DNA of 64,000 bases from Chamaecrista fasciculata (lineage: Eukaryota; Streptophyta; Magnoliopsida; Fabales; Fabaceae), in contig QANZ01045097.1 in assembly GCA_003254925.1 (NCBI GenBank), forward strand, positions 87,093 to 151,092, read 5' to 3'. Positions 12,653-24,434 of the stretch are shown here, one piece after another. Both the position numbers and the translations under genes were made by a program. The notes under the pieces are model-generated. The model had not been told where the DNA came from. It saw only the letters and a program-made list of their open reading frames with translations, and ran no database searches. Numbering within the stretch: the stretch's first letter is position 1; each line of letters begins with the position of its first letter.

Positions 12653-13352
12653 GGCCAAAGTTTTATTTTGGTCTCTCTGTTATGCTCATTGTTCCAAATA
12701 GGTCCCTCAGTTATTTTTCGTTCCATATTGGTCCCTTAGTTATCCAAAACTTGTCAAAGTTGGTCCCTTTAATGTTTTCCATCCATTTTTCCGTTAAAAA
12801 AAATAGGAAAAATAAGCTTTCATCCCCAAAAGTTTTATTTTCTTATATTAAGGTCCTTTTCTTTTTATAATAGGATCAAACCGTAAGAAAAGAAAATAAA
12901 TTAAAATTTTAAGTGAATTTGCCCAAAAACACAAAATTTTTTTCTCTCTCTCTCTCTCTCTTCCTGTCAAGCCGTTCTTCGATTCCGCCAACACGGAATC
13001 CGACGCCGATTCAGAATTATCGTGAGGGAATCCGTCGGGTCCGATTCCGTTATTGGTGGGAACAAGGAGGTTGACGGCCGCGACGGAGGATTCCCTCAAC
13101 CGCCGCCGTCGTCAACCTCCTTGTTCCCACCGATAACAGAATCGGACCCGACAGATTTTCTCATGACAATTCTGATTCGCCGTCGGATTTCGTGACGGAG
13201 TCGACGGAATCGAAGAACAGCTTGACGGGAACACACTTTTGCCAGCGAACGAGAGGGTTGGCCGAGTGGATGTTGGAATCGCACATGACAAAGAGAGAGN
13301 GACCTATTTGGAACAATGAGCATAACAGAGGGACCAAAATAAGACTTTAGCC
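12653..13352. mobile_element. Mutator-like element with 9-bp TSD and internal palindromic GC-rich insert
   Basis: The termini GGCCAAAGTTTTATTTTGG (left) and, inverted, GGCTAAAGTCTTATTTTGG (right) extend into about 65-bp TIRs including 'tctgttatgctcattgttcc'. The flanks carry a perfect 9-bp duplication, TTTATTTTA (12644-12652 and 13353-13361), the Mutator signature. The interior, about 12965-13215, is GC-rich and codon-like, and is itself an inverted repeat of about 120 bp per arm centred near 13090. It is probably a captured genic fragment (source not recognised) turned into a hairpin. An N lies at 13300 inside the right TIR. Confidence 0.85.
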
Positions 13353-14311
13353 TTTATTTTATGTAGGCTTTGTTCTTTGCCAAAGAAATATATAAATTAA
13401 CCTAAACCAGTCAACGTTATCATTTTTCTATATTTCTAATCTTGGATAATTTTTTAATTAGTAACAATATATATAGATTTTTGTTGGACTGATTACAAAA
13501 AAAAAAAAAAGCAAATCCACTATTAATATATATGACAAAATTTATAAGGGTATTATTGAAAACTTTAAATTTCAATCCACCCCACCGCATTAGTGATATT
13601 GTAATATTCAATCAGTGAGGAATGATTTACCATTACTTTTTTTTATTAAACTCTCAATCAGTGGTATGGTTTATCTAACCCGGAAATGGATCCTCATCGA
13701 AGGTGCAGTATCTGCATTTTGTCAAATACAGGCCGTTCGTTTTATTCAACCGTCAAGATGCTGCCACGTGTCCACTAAATTGGAGCAACCCTTTCACTTC
13801 CATTCAGAGTTTCACTTCCTTTGACGACGACGGCACGGTTCAACAACGGTGGCGTTCTCATCTCGGTCCGGCGACGGAACCACCGTACTCTTCCCCATTC
13901 TCAGTGGCGGCACCGTCCTTCTTCCCTGACGGCGGCAGCGTTCTTTTCGCGGTTCGTAGTTTTGATTACTGAAGATGCAGATCCGTCGCGTTTGAACTTT
14001 GAATTCTTGCCGCCGATATTTCGAGAGTTACTGCACTTCTTGACTTCTCCAGCTCTCATCCGATAATTCTGATTAGTGTGTACTGACGATATTAGCAGTC
14101 TGATTGGTGCTTTTGGAGTCTAAATTTTCTCGATTCTGAAATGCTTTTGTAATTTCTTATGAAGAGGAAGCTCTTGAATATTGTACTCTTTGATTTTTTT
14201 GGAGTTCAATATCAGGCCCTTTCTTTCAAAGACTTTGATTATAGTTCATTTCTTTGTTGTTATTGTGTTGCTGTTAATTAACTTTGTTTTTAGATTGAAA
14301 GAGAAATATAC

Positions 14312-14695
14312 CATGGCGGTGTATTATAAATTTAAGAGTACAAGAGATTATGATTCAATTCCCATGGACGGTGGTCCTTTCATCTCTGTTGGTACATTGA
14401 AATAATTTTTTTTTGAATCCAAGCATTTAGGCAACAGGTACTAGAGCTATGGGGTTGAGTGCTTATCTGTAAATTTAAAATCTGATTTTTCTAGGAGGGT
14501 GTTCATGGTTCAAGTTATAAGTGTAATGTTTTATAGTCGCTCTGTCTCTTTGGAATTTCAGAATATCTTGATGACGCAATGTTTGATTCCTAAAATTACC
14601 CCGGTGTTAATTCGTTGAGTACCAGGACGGCCACGTTTACCGATTGTCACTGAACAAGAGTACTATCTCAAACCTAAAATCTCAGTAACTTAGAT
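14312..14695 (+). pseudogene. Captured fragment of a DWNN-domain (RBBP6/PQT3-like E3 ligase) gene
   Basis: The ATG at 14312 reads MAVYYKFKSTRDYDSIPMDG and continues GPFISVGTLK, which is the N-terminus of plant DWNN-domain proteins (RBBP6/PQT3-like E3 ubiquitin ligases, ubiquitin-like fold). A stop follows directly. Decayed later parts follow: ESKHLGN near 14417, then EYLDDAM and VPGRPRLPIVTEQE-like pieces at about 14562-14655 in shifted frames with stops. Upstream, '..gtttttag' next to 'attgaaagag..ATGG' looks like the source gene's 5' UTR intron acceptor, so capture was from genomic DNA, not from cDNA. No later domains (zinc knuckle, U-box) are present. It lies inside the inverted-repeat element and is not a working gene. 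Confidence 0.8.
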
Positions 14696-15027
14696 TTTTC
14701 AGGATAGATTATTCGTTTTGTATGTGAATCCTTCAATATGGATTCTAGAAGTTCTTATCATTTTCAGTAATCAAAACTATTGAATGTGGACATGACAAGA
14801 AAGTTTAATCACTCCCAAATGGACTTGATACTGATTTTTTTTTTTTTGGGTAATGAACTGTCTCAGGAAGTGAATATTCACGCCTCCACCTAGTCTCGTT
14901 TTCGATTGCAAGAAAGAAGAATGGCGCCGCAACTGAGAAATGGGAAGAGCACGGTGGCGCCGTCACAGGATCGGAATGAGAACGCCGCCGTAGAGGAATG
15001 CCAAAAGGATGGTTGTTGTCTTGCTGC

Positions 15028-15071
15028 AACTTGGTGCACACGTGGCCGCAACTTGGTGCACACGTGGCCGC
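15028..15071 (+). repeat. 22-bp tandem duplication
   Basis: AACTTGGTGCACACGTGGCC plus two bases is repeated twice in direct succession inside the right arm of the DWNN-carrying element. Confidence 0.8.
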
Positions 15072-15175
15072 ATCTGGTCGGTTCATTTAAACAGACGACT
15101 GATATTGGATAAAATGCAGAGACTGCACGTTCTTTCAACTGTCGAGGATCCGATTCCTATCTAAACCACCCCACC

Positions 15176-16612
15176 CCTTCCTACCTCATTATCATTAATA
15201 ACCATCCCACCCCACTCTCTTAAAAACTCCCAATCAAGCCCTAAGTGATGTTATTAGGTTAACTGCTAAGTCCTCAACGGTGGGTTGACATAAAAATGTA
15301 GATAGACAAAAAAAAATAAAAACTTAACTATTAGCAAAACTTAACTATTAGCTTCTCAGCTCCTCTTGTATATATAAAAAAAACTATCAGCTCCTCATAA
15401 ACCGTCACAAATATATAAAAATATTGTACAAAAATAATAGTATTTATAATTTTGATGTTCTCTCTCTAAATTTTTTATAATAACATTACATCGAAATTTC
15501 GGAAAACCAAATCACAAATATTATATTTTTCGCCATTAAAATACCAAATATTGGCTTTAATTAATATACAATCTTTTGCTTATGTATGATAATTTAAGAA
15601 AGTTAAAGTGAACATGTGTGTTATATATATATATAGGCAAAAGTATTACTGCTTCCCAAAATATACGGTCATTTTCAGTTATACCCCAAAGTATGGGTCA
15701 GTTTCAATTATCTTCCTAAATTTTTTTTAGTCAATTATACTCTCAATGTTTTATATTTAAATCAATTGTACTCTCAAATATCCCCTAATTTGGAGCTACA
15801 ATTAATACAAAAAAAAAAGTTCGGGGTACAATTGATACAAAAAAAATAGAAATATAAGAGTACTACCGAGTAGGGAGCCCAAAAGCACTGGTAACCAGGA
15901 AGTTAGTATCTAACGAGACGATGTCATAGCTCTCGCTTAAGTTGACTACAATCGGAAATGAACGACATTACTAAGTAATGACTACACCCTTGAAAGACAC
16001 GATTGTGCTATTGGAACACAAAATTGACTGGCGAAATTTGGGTATTCAGTCGCTGTTGCAAGTCTATCTCATCCAAATATGAATTCAAATACAAAGAAAG
16101 ATGGGTGTTTCTTTTCCCATTTAGCCAATTCTAAACCACCAAGCGAGATACCCTATTATGCTTTCCCCCAAATGGTTCAAACGAGATAATAATTAATAAG
16201 AGTCGAGAGTTATTAGGAGAACCGTAAGCAGAAAAAGGGGCAGTGATGAAACGATAATAATCTCAGTACAACACATTTGATAGAATGAATAGGCAAACAT
16301 GCATTGAGTCAGAGGCATCACATGCGCCTACATATTAGGTGATATCCCCATTATCTTCCGTCTTGGCCAACAACCAAGTAATTAAAGAATACGGCATAAC
16401 AAAAATTGAAAAAAAAAAACAAAAATACTACCCAGCTAACGGGGCTGAAACACATCTACCGACTCTCATAAATAACAAAGCCAAAGCCAAAGCCTCGTGC
16501 AATTGTTTGTACCATTAAAATCGTAATTTAACTCGAGCGGCAACGTCCACCAATATTAATATTATAATAATGATAGATGATAGATGTTGAAGCCAGGACC
16601 CAAAATCTAGCT
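15176..16612. other. Intergenic; partial foldback and ABCF1 3' UTR
   Basis: 15633-15845 holds 'attttcagttatacccc'/'ggggtacaattga' motifs like one arm of the element at 56203. The rest is AT-rich without a gene. The part nearest 16612 is presumably the 3' UTR of the minus-strand ABCF1 gene. Confidence 0.5.
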
Positions 16613-19600
16613 TCAGTCAGATAAACCCGCCTTTGACCTAAGGTGACGCTTGAATTCCATAATGTCACCCTCCCATCTAGTCACACATTGATCTTGACAC
16701 ACCCATATCTCATGGGCTACCTGATTTATTAACCTAAAATCATGGCTAACAAGCACCAGGCCTCCATCCCATTCATTCAATGCCTCGGCCAACGAGTCAA
16801 TGGTCTCAATATCCAGATGGTTAGTTGGTTCATCCAAAAGCAGCATCTGAGGCTGCCTCCAAGCCAGCCATGCAAAAATCACACGGCTTTTCTGCCCATC
16901 AGACAAATTATTCATGGGCATCACCTGGGCTTTACCTGTCAGACCAAACCTCCCAACTGCTGCCCTCATCTTTTCTTCTTCATGTCCAGGGTACTCTTTC
17001 ATCATATACTGGAGAGCTGACATTTCCAAGTCTAGTTTTTCAGCCAGGTGCTGTTGATATTGTGCAATACGAAGATGATTATGCCTCCGCACCATGCCAT
17101 CAGTAGGAACCAGATCACCTGTCATTAGCTTCAGAAGTGTACTCTTCCCAGCTCCATTGGGCCCGACCAGAGCAACCCTAGAGTCTAAATCAACCCCAAA
17201 GTCAAGGTTCTTGTAGATGAGATTATCGGGAGTGTAACCAAATGACACCTCAACAAACTGAAGGACAGGAGGGGGAAGCTTTCCCACATCCACAAAGCGG
17301 AACACAAGAACCTTATCTCTGACCACCTTCTCCGTAAGTCCACCCCTTTCCATTTTTGCCAGTGTTTTCTCTTTACTCTGTGCCTGGCGTGCTAGTTTTG
17401 CTGAGCCATGCCCAAATCGTGCAATATATTCCTTCATTGAGGCAATCTGCTCCTGTTCCCACTTGTACTGCTTCATCTGGTTCTCTTCCAGTTCAGAACG
17501 TGTCTGAACATATTGGTCGTAGTTACCAGTGTAGTTTTTCAACGTTTTGTTTTGCATATGGATGATGTTCGTGCAGACCCCATTAAGGAAATCCTGAGAG
17601 TGTGAGACCACAACCAGAATACGATCAAATTTTTTCAAACTCTCCTCCAGCCACACACAAGCTTCCAAATCTGTAAACAGGTGAAACAATTAATAAATGC
17701 ACAAAAACATTCCTACAGGCCATCATAGAAAAATAGATCGCTAGATAGACAGATAGATATAATGACAGAAGTTAAACCCCTCCCCAAAAAAAGTCAGCTA
17801 GAGTTGGAAAAAAAAAAGTAATAACAGAGAAATCAATTTGATAGCAAAAAACTAATGGCTAGCGTTGATTCTGTCACAATTATTTAAATAGTGTCATTAG
17901 TAGTAGAAGAAGCAAACACACTATATAAGGGACACTGACACCTGGAGAGGGCTATGCTTGGGAAACTTCCAAGGATGACTACTCTTAGTTTTCACCCAAA
18001 TATCAACCTTAACATATAGAACCAAAAAATATCAGACCTTTACAAAATCATTCACAAAACCTTAAAACTAAAGTCAATTGAGCCAACACCAATCAGCACT
18101 CTAGAGTCAAGACAAATTCAAGCACAAAAACTGTTACCTGCCTACACTACCAGAAAAATTTCATGTGAATGGCTGACATACCAAGGTGATTGGTTGGTTC
18201 ATCAAGTAAAAGAATGGTTGGGTTCATAAATAAAGCTCGTGCTAAAGCTATCCTCATTCTCCAGCCACCAGAAAAATCACGTGTCTTCTTTGCCTGCATC
18301 TTCTTATCGAAACCAAGGCCAAATAAGATTTCAGCAGCACGTTTTTCTGCAGTTGCTGCATCCATTGCATCCAGTCGTTCATAAATACGATCAAGTGCTT
18401 CACCACCTCCATCATCCTAGGTTCACAATTACAAACAATAAGTTAGTACCCCAATAAAAAAAGGAGAGAGAATTAAGATGGTTTATTACTATACACACCT
18501 GAGCTGCCAAAGCTTCAGCTTCTTTCTCCAATTGCAATCTTTCCTCATCACAGCTTATGACAGCCTCCAATGAAGACATGTCAGAAGCCTCAATTTCTCT
18601 AGTAAGGTGATAAATGTCCATGTGCTCTGGAATAGGAAGCTCCCGGCAACCTATTGCGGTAAGCAAAGTAGATTTTCCACAACCATTTAATCCAAGCAAA
18701 CCATAACGTCTGAAGAGTATTAAAAGAAAAAAATTAATAACCATCAACAACAATTCCAGACATGAATAGTAGCATCAATTTTATTCAAATGGGCAAGAAT
18801 CACAAACCTCCCATAATTTAGCTCCAATTCAGAATCAACTATGAGATCATGTCCGTGGAAGGTAACTGATAGAGACTCTATCTGTAATCATTAAAAAAGA
18901 ACAAAACATAGTCAGTGCAAAGATGCAACCATTGCAAAAAATTAACATCCACATTTTCTTACACCACACAATATTACCTCCCTCGGCTAGTGACAAGGGA
19001 GAACAAAGTAATTGACCTTGGCAATATGGTAGGATTCCCCAGGCTACACACCCAGCTGCTCGGTTAGGAGCTCAACTACATGCACCCAAGCTAGCAACAA
19101 TAAGCTAGAAGTAAGACTTGCTAAACTGGGAATTTCTACAACATTTCAGAAAACTTAAAAGCCATTAAGCTCAAGATATCTCGGATCTAATAATTATTGA
19201 GGGCCCTATATAGTTTAGTATTCTACATTTGTTTTCCTACTGCGTAGAAAGAGGAGTGATGTAAGCAAGTTATCAACACTCAACAATGTTCTAGTACAAT
19301 GTCCCATGCAAGAAGTTGTCCCTCTTACAATAAGGACAAATAAATTAGAGTCAGAAACTCCCAACTTGATAAGGAAATTAAATCATGCTAAAGAAATATC
19401 TAAATGAGTGCTTGCTGTTTGTGATCACTAGCTCTCGTCAACATGAAACCATAGTTATAGTAGAATTGTAAGTAATTGGAGAAATCTATGCTTCCTAAGA
19501 TGGTTACATTTACTGTTTCCAAAAGTAAATAAATTAAGGCAACCAAATAACAGTATTAACTTATTTCTTCCTGCTCACACATAACCACTTTCTATTTCTT

Positions 19601-20153
19601 TAAGTTCTTTACACCTTATACTGAATCAAAGAAAACTGGTCAATAATAAGATCCAATAAGAAGCTTATTTTAAAACGTTGATTCACATCAAATAACTCGA
19701 AGATAATACTAATAGATATAACCTCAGTCAATCCCGAAGATCTAAAATAAAAATAAAATTCAAATATGCAAACGGAATTTTTTTTTTCTCTTTTTACTAA
19801 TATAAGAGGCACAACATCAAGATTTACGGACGTATAACCCTACTCCTCCCAATAAGAATCAGAGTCCTTCCCGGTCCATCAATGAGGGCAATCTATGAGT
19901 ATTCATGAAATCGAAAAGCAACCGATATACAACTCACTCGAATATCTCTAGAAAGAGGATGAGAGCAAAGGACGCCAGTGCATGTCCGATCGGATATCTG
20001 AATCGACCCGATTCCATTGGTAATCGTATCAGCTGCCTTCTGAGACTCGGCGGTTACTTTTGATGAAGCAGCAGCAGCTGCCTTCCCTCCTCTCTTAGCA
20101 GCAGCAGCCGCCTTCTTCTGCGCTGCCTTCTTCTTACTGGCGTCAGACACCAT
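16613..20153 (-). CDS. ABCF1: ABC-F protein, ABCF1/GCN20-type
   Basis: Soluble twin-ATPase ABC proteins lack membrane spans and act with ribosomes; the GCN20 relatives help the GCN2 kinase sense amino-acid shortage. Exons in transcript order: 20153-19938, 18881-18808, 18709-18499, 18416-18182, 17670-16613. They total 1794 bases in frame, giving 597 residues (I recall Arabidopsis ABCF1 as 595). The N-terminal 60 residues are Lys/Ala-rich ([20 protein letters not shown]). Domain 1 has Walker [10 protein letters not shown] (103-111), signature FSGGW (215-219) and Walker B ILLLDEP (235-241). Then comes the ABC-F linker rich in Glu/Gln/Lys. Domain 2 has Walker [10 protein letters not shown] (415-423), signature LSDGQ (501-505) and Walker B LLLDEP (522-527), with NHLDIET and a VLVSHDFR switch. 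All catalytic motifs are intact, and the product looks functional. Confidence 0.97.
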
Positions 20154-20475
20154 CTTTAATCTGCAGAACAACAACCTGTAAGATTCTGGAACACCAAATA
20201 AACACAATATATGCGGTAGTAATTAAAAGAATCAAAACCGAAAGTTAGAACCACGAACCTGGAGGATCGAGAAGAGAGGAAGGAGTTGTGATAGGAATTG
20301 AAGAAAAAATATGAGTAGAAAACAGATCTGAGATTTCGCGGCAGAGGGTTTTGGGTCCTAAAAGGTGGGGAGTGAAACCAAGAAGGCGAGGGCTGAGTTT
20401 ATTAGGGTTAGAGCCTAGAGGTATTGAATTGGAAGTTTAGAAGGAGTTAGGGTGAGGTTTCGAATATATAGACGA
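20154..20475 (-). promoter_or_regulatory. ABCF1 5' UTR with intron, and core promoter
   Basis: On the minus strand an acceptor 'ttctgcag' lies about 7 bases before the ATG, and a donor CCAG|GTTCGT lies at about 20258, so the 5' UTR is probably split by a roughly 90-bp intron. A TATATATT box lies near 20463-20470. Between them is TAACCCTAAT near 20400-20410, close to the telo-box (AAACCCTAA) found upstream of many plant translation-related genes. Inference only; no transcript data. Confidence 0.5.
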
Positions 20476-20520
20476 GTGAGATGCCACGTGTCCAGGAATT
20501 AGCAATCGTATTTATATAAT

Positions 20521-20885
20521 AGGTTAAAAATCTATTTTGGTCCCTAATACTTACCTTTTTCTGTTTTGGTTCTTAATATTTCTTAAACGTTCCATACTTG
20601 GTCCTTAACTATTAAAGATGGTCACATCTCTTTTTGTTTCATACCTGAATACAATTAAATCAGAGCTATAGATTCAAACAAAGTCAAATCATGCATGAAA
20701 TTGAACTAAAAAAATGGGCTAATTGTTTCATGAATTTAGTCATATCTCTCTTGTTTCAAGTTTAAATGCAATGAAATCGAAACTACAAATTACTCTTAAT
20801 GAATTCTTTCTCTATTTAGTTGGGGTTGTTAACAAACGAAGTCAAATAGTACTATTTGACCTCATGTGTCAATGATCCGAACTAG
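20521..20885. repeat. One-armed 'tttggtccctaat' repeat
   Basis: The first 80 bases carry spaced 'ttttggtccctaa' and 'cttggtccttaac' units. The interior ('catatctctcttgtttcaag', 'gtcaaatagtactatttgac') resembles the interior of the element at 32073. The second arm is missing or replaced by the next repeat. Confidence 0.4.
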
Positions 20886-20894
20886 ACCTTTAAG

Positions 20895-21255
20895 TTTCAA
20901 AATACTATTGCACTTTTGGTCTCGTATCTTTTGGTCAGGTTCATAATTAGTCTCATATTGTCTCATATCTATTTTTATATTGCATATTTCGTCCTATGTG
21001 TTTGAAAAACGTTCTACCGTTAGTCCCACAATGTGAAAATTTTTACAAAGATATAGGACTATTTCTGCAAACCTAATCAAAAGACGTGGAATCAAATTTG
21101 CAACTTGACTCAAAGATATAGGACCAAAAGTACAACACGGGACCAAATTGAGACATGAGTGAAAGAAGAATTAAAAGTACAACAAAAAAAAGTTATGAGA
21201 CCAAATTGAAACTTAAACAAAAATTATGAGACTAAAAGTGTACTTTGATCTAATC
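20895..21255. mobile_element. Foldback MITE, family B copy 3
   Basis: Left 'gcacttttggtctcgtatc' units and right 'gaccaaattgagac', 'gactaaaagtgtactttg' units form long imperfect inverted arms, as in the copies at 9502, 11274 and 31334. Confidence 0.6.
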
Positions 21256-22129
21256 ACTAATATTTGTTTTATATTATTATAATGAAAATATACTTTGACA
21301 GTAAAAAAATATTTTATATAAAAAATAAAATTTAAAATTAAAATAATTAAAATAATATAAAATGATGACCTTAAATATTATTTGTTAAATAAATTATTAT
21401 CATCCTTATAAAAATAAAATTCGTGCCACATATTATAAGACCACGTTTATTGGAAGTTTGATATGGCACTTTTAGTTGAATATTTGACTCCAACACTAAA
21501 CTTTTCTCCATACAATAGGCGGTGGCCACTAATAAATACCATAGTAACCAGCACGGTCGGTTCTCAATATTTGTTGGCTTGATTTTTAATAGGCTTTATT
21601 GGGCCTCAATTTCGTACATATGAAAAATCGAAGCCCAATTATTCATGTGAGATCCAGTATTTTTAAATTTTATTTTTGGAGTTTTATAAATGGAATTAGT
21701 AATCTTTAATAAGTTATATAGATTCTTAAATTATTTATTTAGCTTAATTTAAGAATTATGTTAGAGAAATTTAGAAATTAGAAGTTATATTTTCAATTAA
21801 TTGACATGATTCAAAAAAAATCTAATTGGTGTATATATTAAATTTGACATGTAACACCGTTAATTTGAATAACAAATGATAACTTAATAAACATAAAATT
21901 TTAAAAAATTAATTTAATATCTTGTAACTACTCTTGTCAAATATAAAACTTATAAAAAAAAAAAACTTCTTTCTAAAAATTTATTGTGTGTAAGGACTGA
22001 TTTCAAACAATTAAACTTTTAGAGGGTAAATTTGATATTTTACTATCTTTTTAAGCAAAAAAATCTGATGTCAGCTGCCAAATCTCCACGTCAGCCCTAG
22101 GATCTTTTAATTTTAAGAAAGAAACGTTG

Positions 22130-24026
22130 CATACACAAGGAGGAACACTGCACTCACGCACACCGGAACGCTGCACTCACAGGAAGCTTTTTGCGTTGCC
22201 CTTCGTTCCGTCGCAACCCAAAAACGCCGTCTGCCGCCGCTGGACGCTGCAGACGTCGTCGCCGATCAGGTCCGACGGTTCGTCACTGTTCTCCTCCGTG
22301 TAAGACCAATATGGATGATTGTTGATAGTTTTATCACCCTAAGCAAAGAATTGAAGCTTGGTTTCCTTTTTCGTAATTTCAAAGGATGATTCTTGCTGTT
22401 GTGGGATTGTTGGGGTTTGGTTCATCTTTTTTGGTAAGCTTTGTCGCCTTTTGTTCCTCCATTTTTCAGCATTGTAAACCGCTTCTGGTTCCATGTTAAT
22501 TAGTGCGTTTCTTATGTATTGGTTGATTGATCCAATTGAGTAGATTTTGGTGTCCCTGCAATCCTAATTTGGACGTCCTCACGTCCCAATATGATACTCA
22601 AGTTCAACATTTTAAATGGATCATTTAAAGTAGCATTTAGAAAAAGAAAAAAAAAAAAGTTTAGACAAGAGGATATTAGTTGATGTGGAATTGATGATGT
22701 TCAATTATTGAAATATGATTTGGACTAGTTAGTTGCTCGATTGGAGGTATTGTTGTGTCAATACTCGCATGATGATTGTGTTGTTTTTGGCTTTCTGTGA
22801 AGCCTAGCATTTGAAGTTGAACATTAGGAGGCTTGATAGAGTGAAGAACACCGAAGCAAAAATTGAGAGAGAACTGAATTGAAAGTGAATCAAAGCAGAG
22901 AAAGCTACACCAGAGGAACTTGACGTATAGTGTGAAAAACTTCTTCGTCAAAGAAGGCATTTTGGCATTGTCAGGTGCGACTATGGTCTTTGTAATTTTA
23001 GTTTTTCTTTCTTTCTTTTTTTACTGATTTGATTGGTATTAGGTGTCAAATTAAACGTTAATTCTAGTCTGTTTGTTTCTAATCCCGTTCTTTCCATGCT
23101 TAAAATTGTTCTAATCATTGCTTTTGGTGCAAACACCCTGTTTGTAAGATTCCCACAATTTCCAAGTAATTAAATTTATTGGACAGAGCATGCTGTTGCT
23201 TAGGAATACATGGTTTAAAGTGTTTCAGTTTCTTTGGATATTAAGGAGCTCTTGTTGATGCTAATATTGGCAATGTCCATTGTTCCTGATGTTAGAACAT
23301 CCTTATTTTGTGTCTATATATATATATAGACTGAAACATCTTTACTATTGTGTGGGATTTCTTCATGTTTGACAAACATCTTTTAACGCTTGAGAAAAAT
23401 GAAGTGTAACAATGAGCCAAGCCAGAGCTTGGGCCATAATTCATATGGGTTGGTCTGGCCTGGATCATCAATAGCTATACTTTGAGTGCAATTCCGATAT
23501 TAAAAAAATGAAACTCACTTTTCGTTTTTTCTTATTTTTTATGAGCTAACTTTCAGTAGAGTTAGGCATCTTCAACTTCAAGCGAAGTAGCTGGAGCTGA
23601 TTAACTTGTCAGATGAGTAAACTATGGATCGCCACAGCAATATACTGTAGTTTATGCAACCCGGTGCATGACAGTTCAAGCCACATTCACCCCAATGTTA
23701 GACTAGTTTTTGGTAGTGTGTTTGTGATAACAATTTTCTAGGTATTACTGAAACTATAAAATATTGGAGGAAATATATTCCACAACTAATCTCAAAGTCT
23801 TGGATACTAAGTATATAGAATAAATATGACTGTCCTGTAAGTTTATTTTTCAAAACTACAATTACACATAGTACAAACTCACCGAACAACTTATAACAGT
23901 TCAACAGATAATTCAGCTGTGAAGAAGTCCAACTAGATTTGAATAGGATTGCTAATAAGCTCCTTTCTATAGCTACTTGAATCTAATTTCTGTGTTTGAT
24001 TTCCTTGCATTTTAGGTATTTGAAGA
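22130..24026 (+). other. Probable 5' UTR exon and long 5' UTR intron of the uL18-like gene
   Basis: 22130-22305 is GC-rich, contains two 'aacgctgcactcac'-type units, and ends near a donor-like CTCCGT|GTAAGA. Just before the ATG at 24027 is an acceptor-like 'gcattttag'. This fits a first non-coding exon and a roughly 1.7-kb intron, a common plant arrangement. No coding evidence was seen between them, though an untranslated middle exon near 22860-22970 is possible. Confidence 0.4.
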
Positions 24027-24434
24027 ATGACAGTCTTGAAGCGATATGTGGTGAGATTATTCATATCATTGAAGTACATTACCACGAACGTTGTTGACAG
24101 AAACACCGGAAGGATAGTAGCAACAGCATCAACTGCAGAACGTGGCATTAAGGAATCACTCGAGTGTGGCCGATCCTGCAACGCCAAGGCAGCAGCTGTT
24201 GTTGGAGAGGTACTGGCCATGCGGCTCAAGGTGGAGGGGCTTAATGAAGGGCAGGGAAGAGGTATCCATGTGAATGTAAAGAAGGAAATAGAGAAGAAAG
24301 GCTTCAAGAGCCAAACCAAGGTCTGGGCTCTTGTTAATGCTCTTAAGAATAGTGGAGTTAAACTCATCTTGGATGATGATGACGACGACGACTATGGTGA
24401 CGATGATAGAAATCATTCTTGGCCGAACCATTAA
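24027..24434 (+). CDS. Ribosomal L18p/L5e (uL18) family protein
   Basis: uL18-type proteins bind 5S rRNA; this short plant subgroup resembles bacterial-type L18 and is distinct from cytosolic RPL5. The 135-residue single-exon frame opens MTVLKRYVVRLFISLKYITT. It then has NVVDRNTGRIVATAST, the conserved C-terminal-half region SLECGRSCNAKAAAVVGEVL, and RGIHVNVKKEIEKKGFKS, before WALVNALKNSGVKLILDD. The sequence closely matches my recall of an Arabidopsis L18p/L5e family protein (At1g08845). The acidic end (DDDDDDDYGDDD) comes from a GAT/GAC codon run and looks like a repeat expansion. There is no obvious transit peptide, so the compartment is unclear. Confidence 0.85.
   Translation: MTVLKRYVVRLFISLKYITTNVVDRNTGRIVATASTAERGIKESLECGRSCNAKAAAVVGEVLAMRLKVEGLNEGQGRGIHVNVKKEIEKKGFKSQTKVWALVNALKNSGVKLILDDDDDDDYGDDDRNHSWPNH

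Larger units (their letters stand above)
13660..15175 (+). mobile_element. Pack-MULE-like element carrying a DWNN-gene fragment
   Basis: Long imperfect inverted repeats frame this segment. On the left, 13680-13900 contains 'ggatcctc', 'gtgcag', 'tctgcatttt', 'gccacgtgt' and 'ggcggcgttctcat'-like blocks. The same blocks occur in inverse order and orientation at 14890-15165. Between them lies captured genic DNA (see the entry at 14312). The exact ends and TSD could not be fixed, so the boundaries are approximate and assignment to MULEs is by architecture. Confidence 0.65.

Noticed and set aside
22676-22960. Minus-strand 94-codon frame
   Set aside because: No recognisable domain; it lies within the probable 5' UTR intron of the uL18-like gene.
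24156-24431. Minus-strand frame
   Set aside because: Shadow of the uL18-like gene on the other strand.
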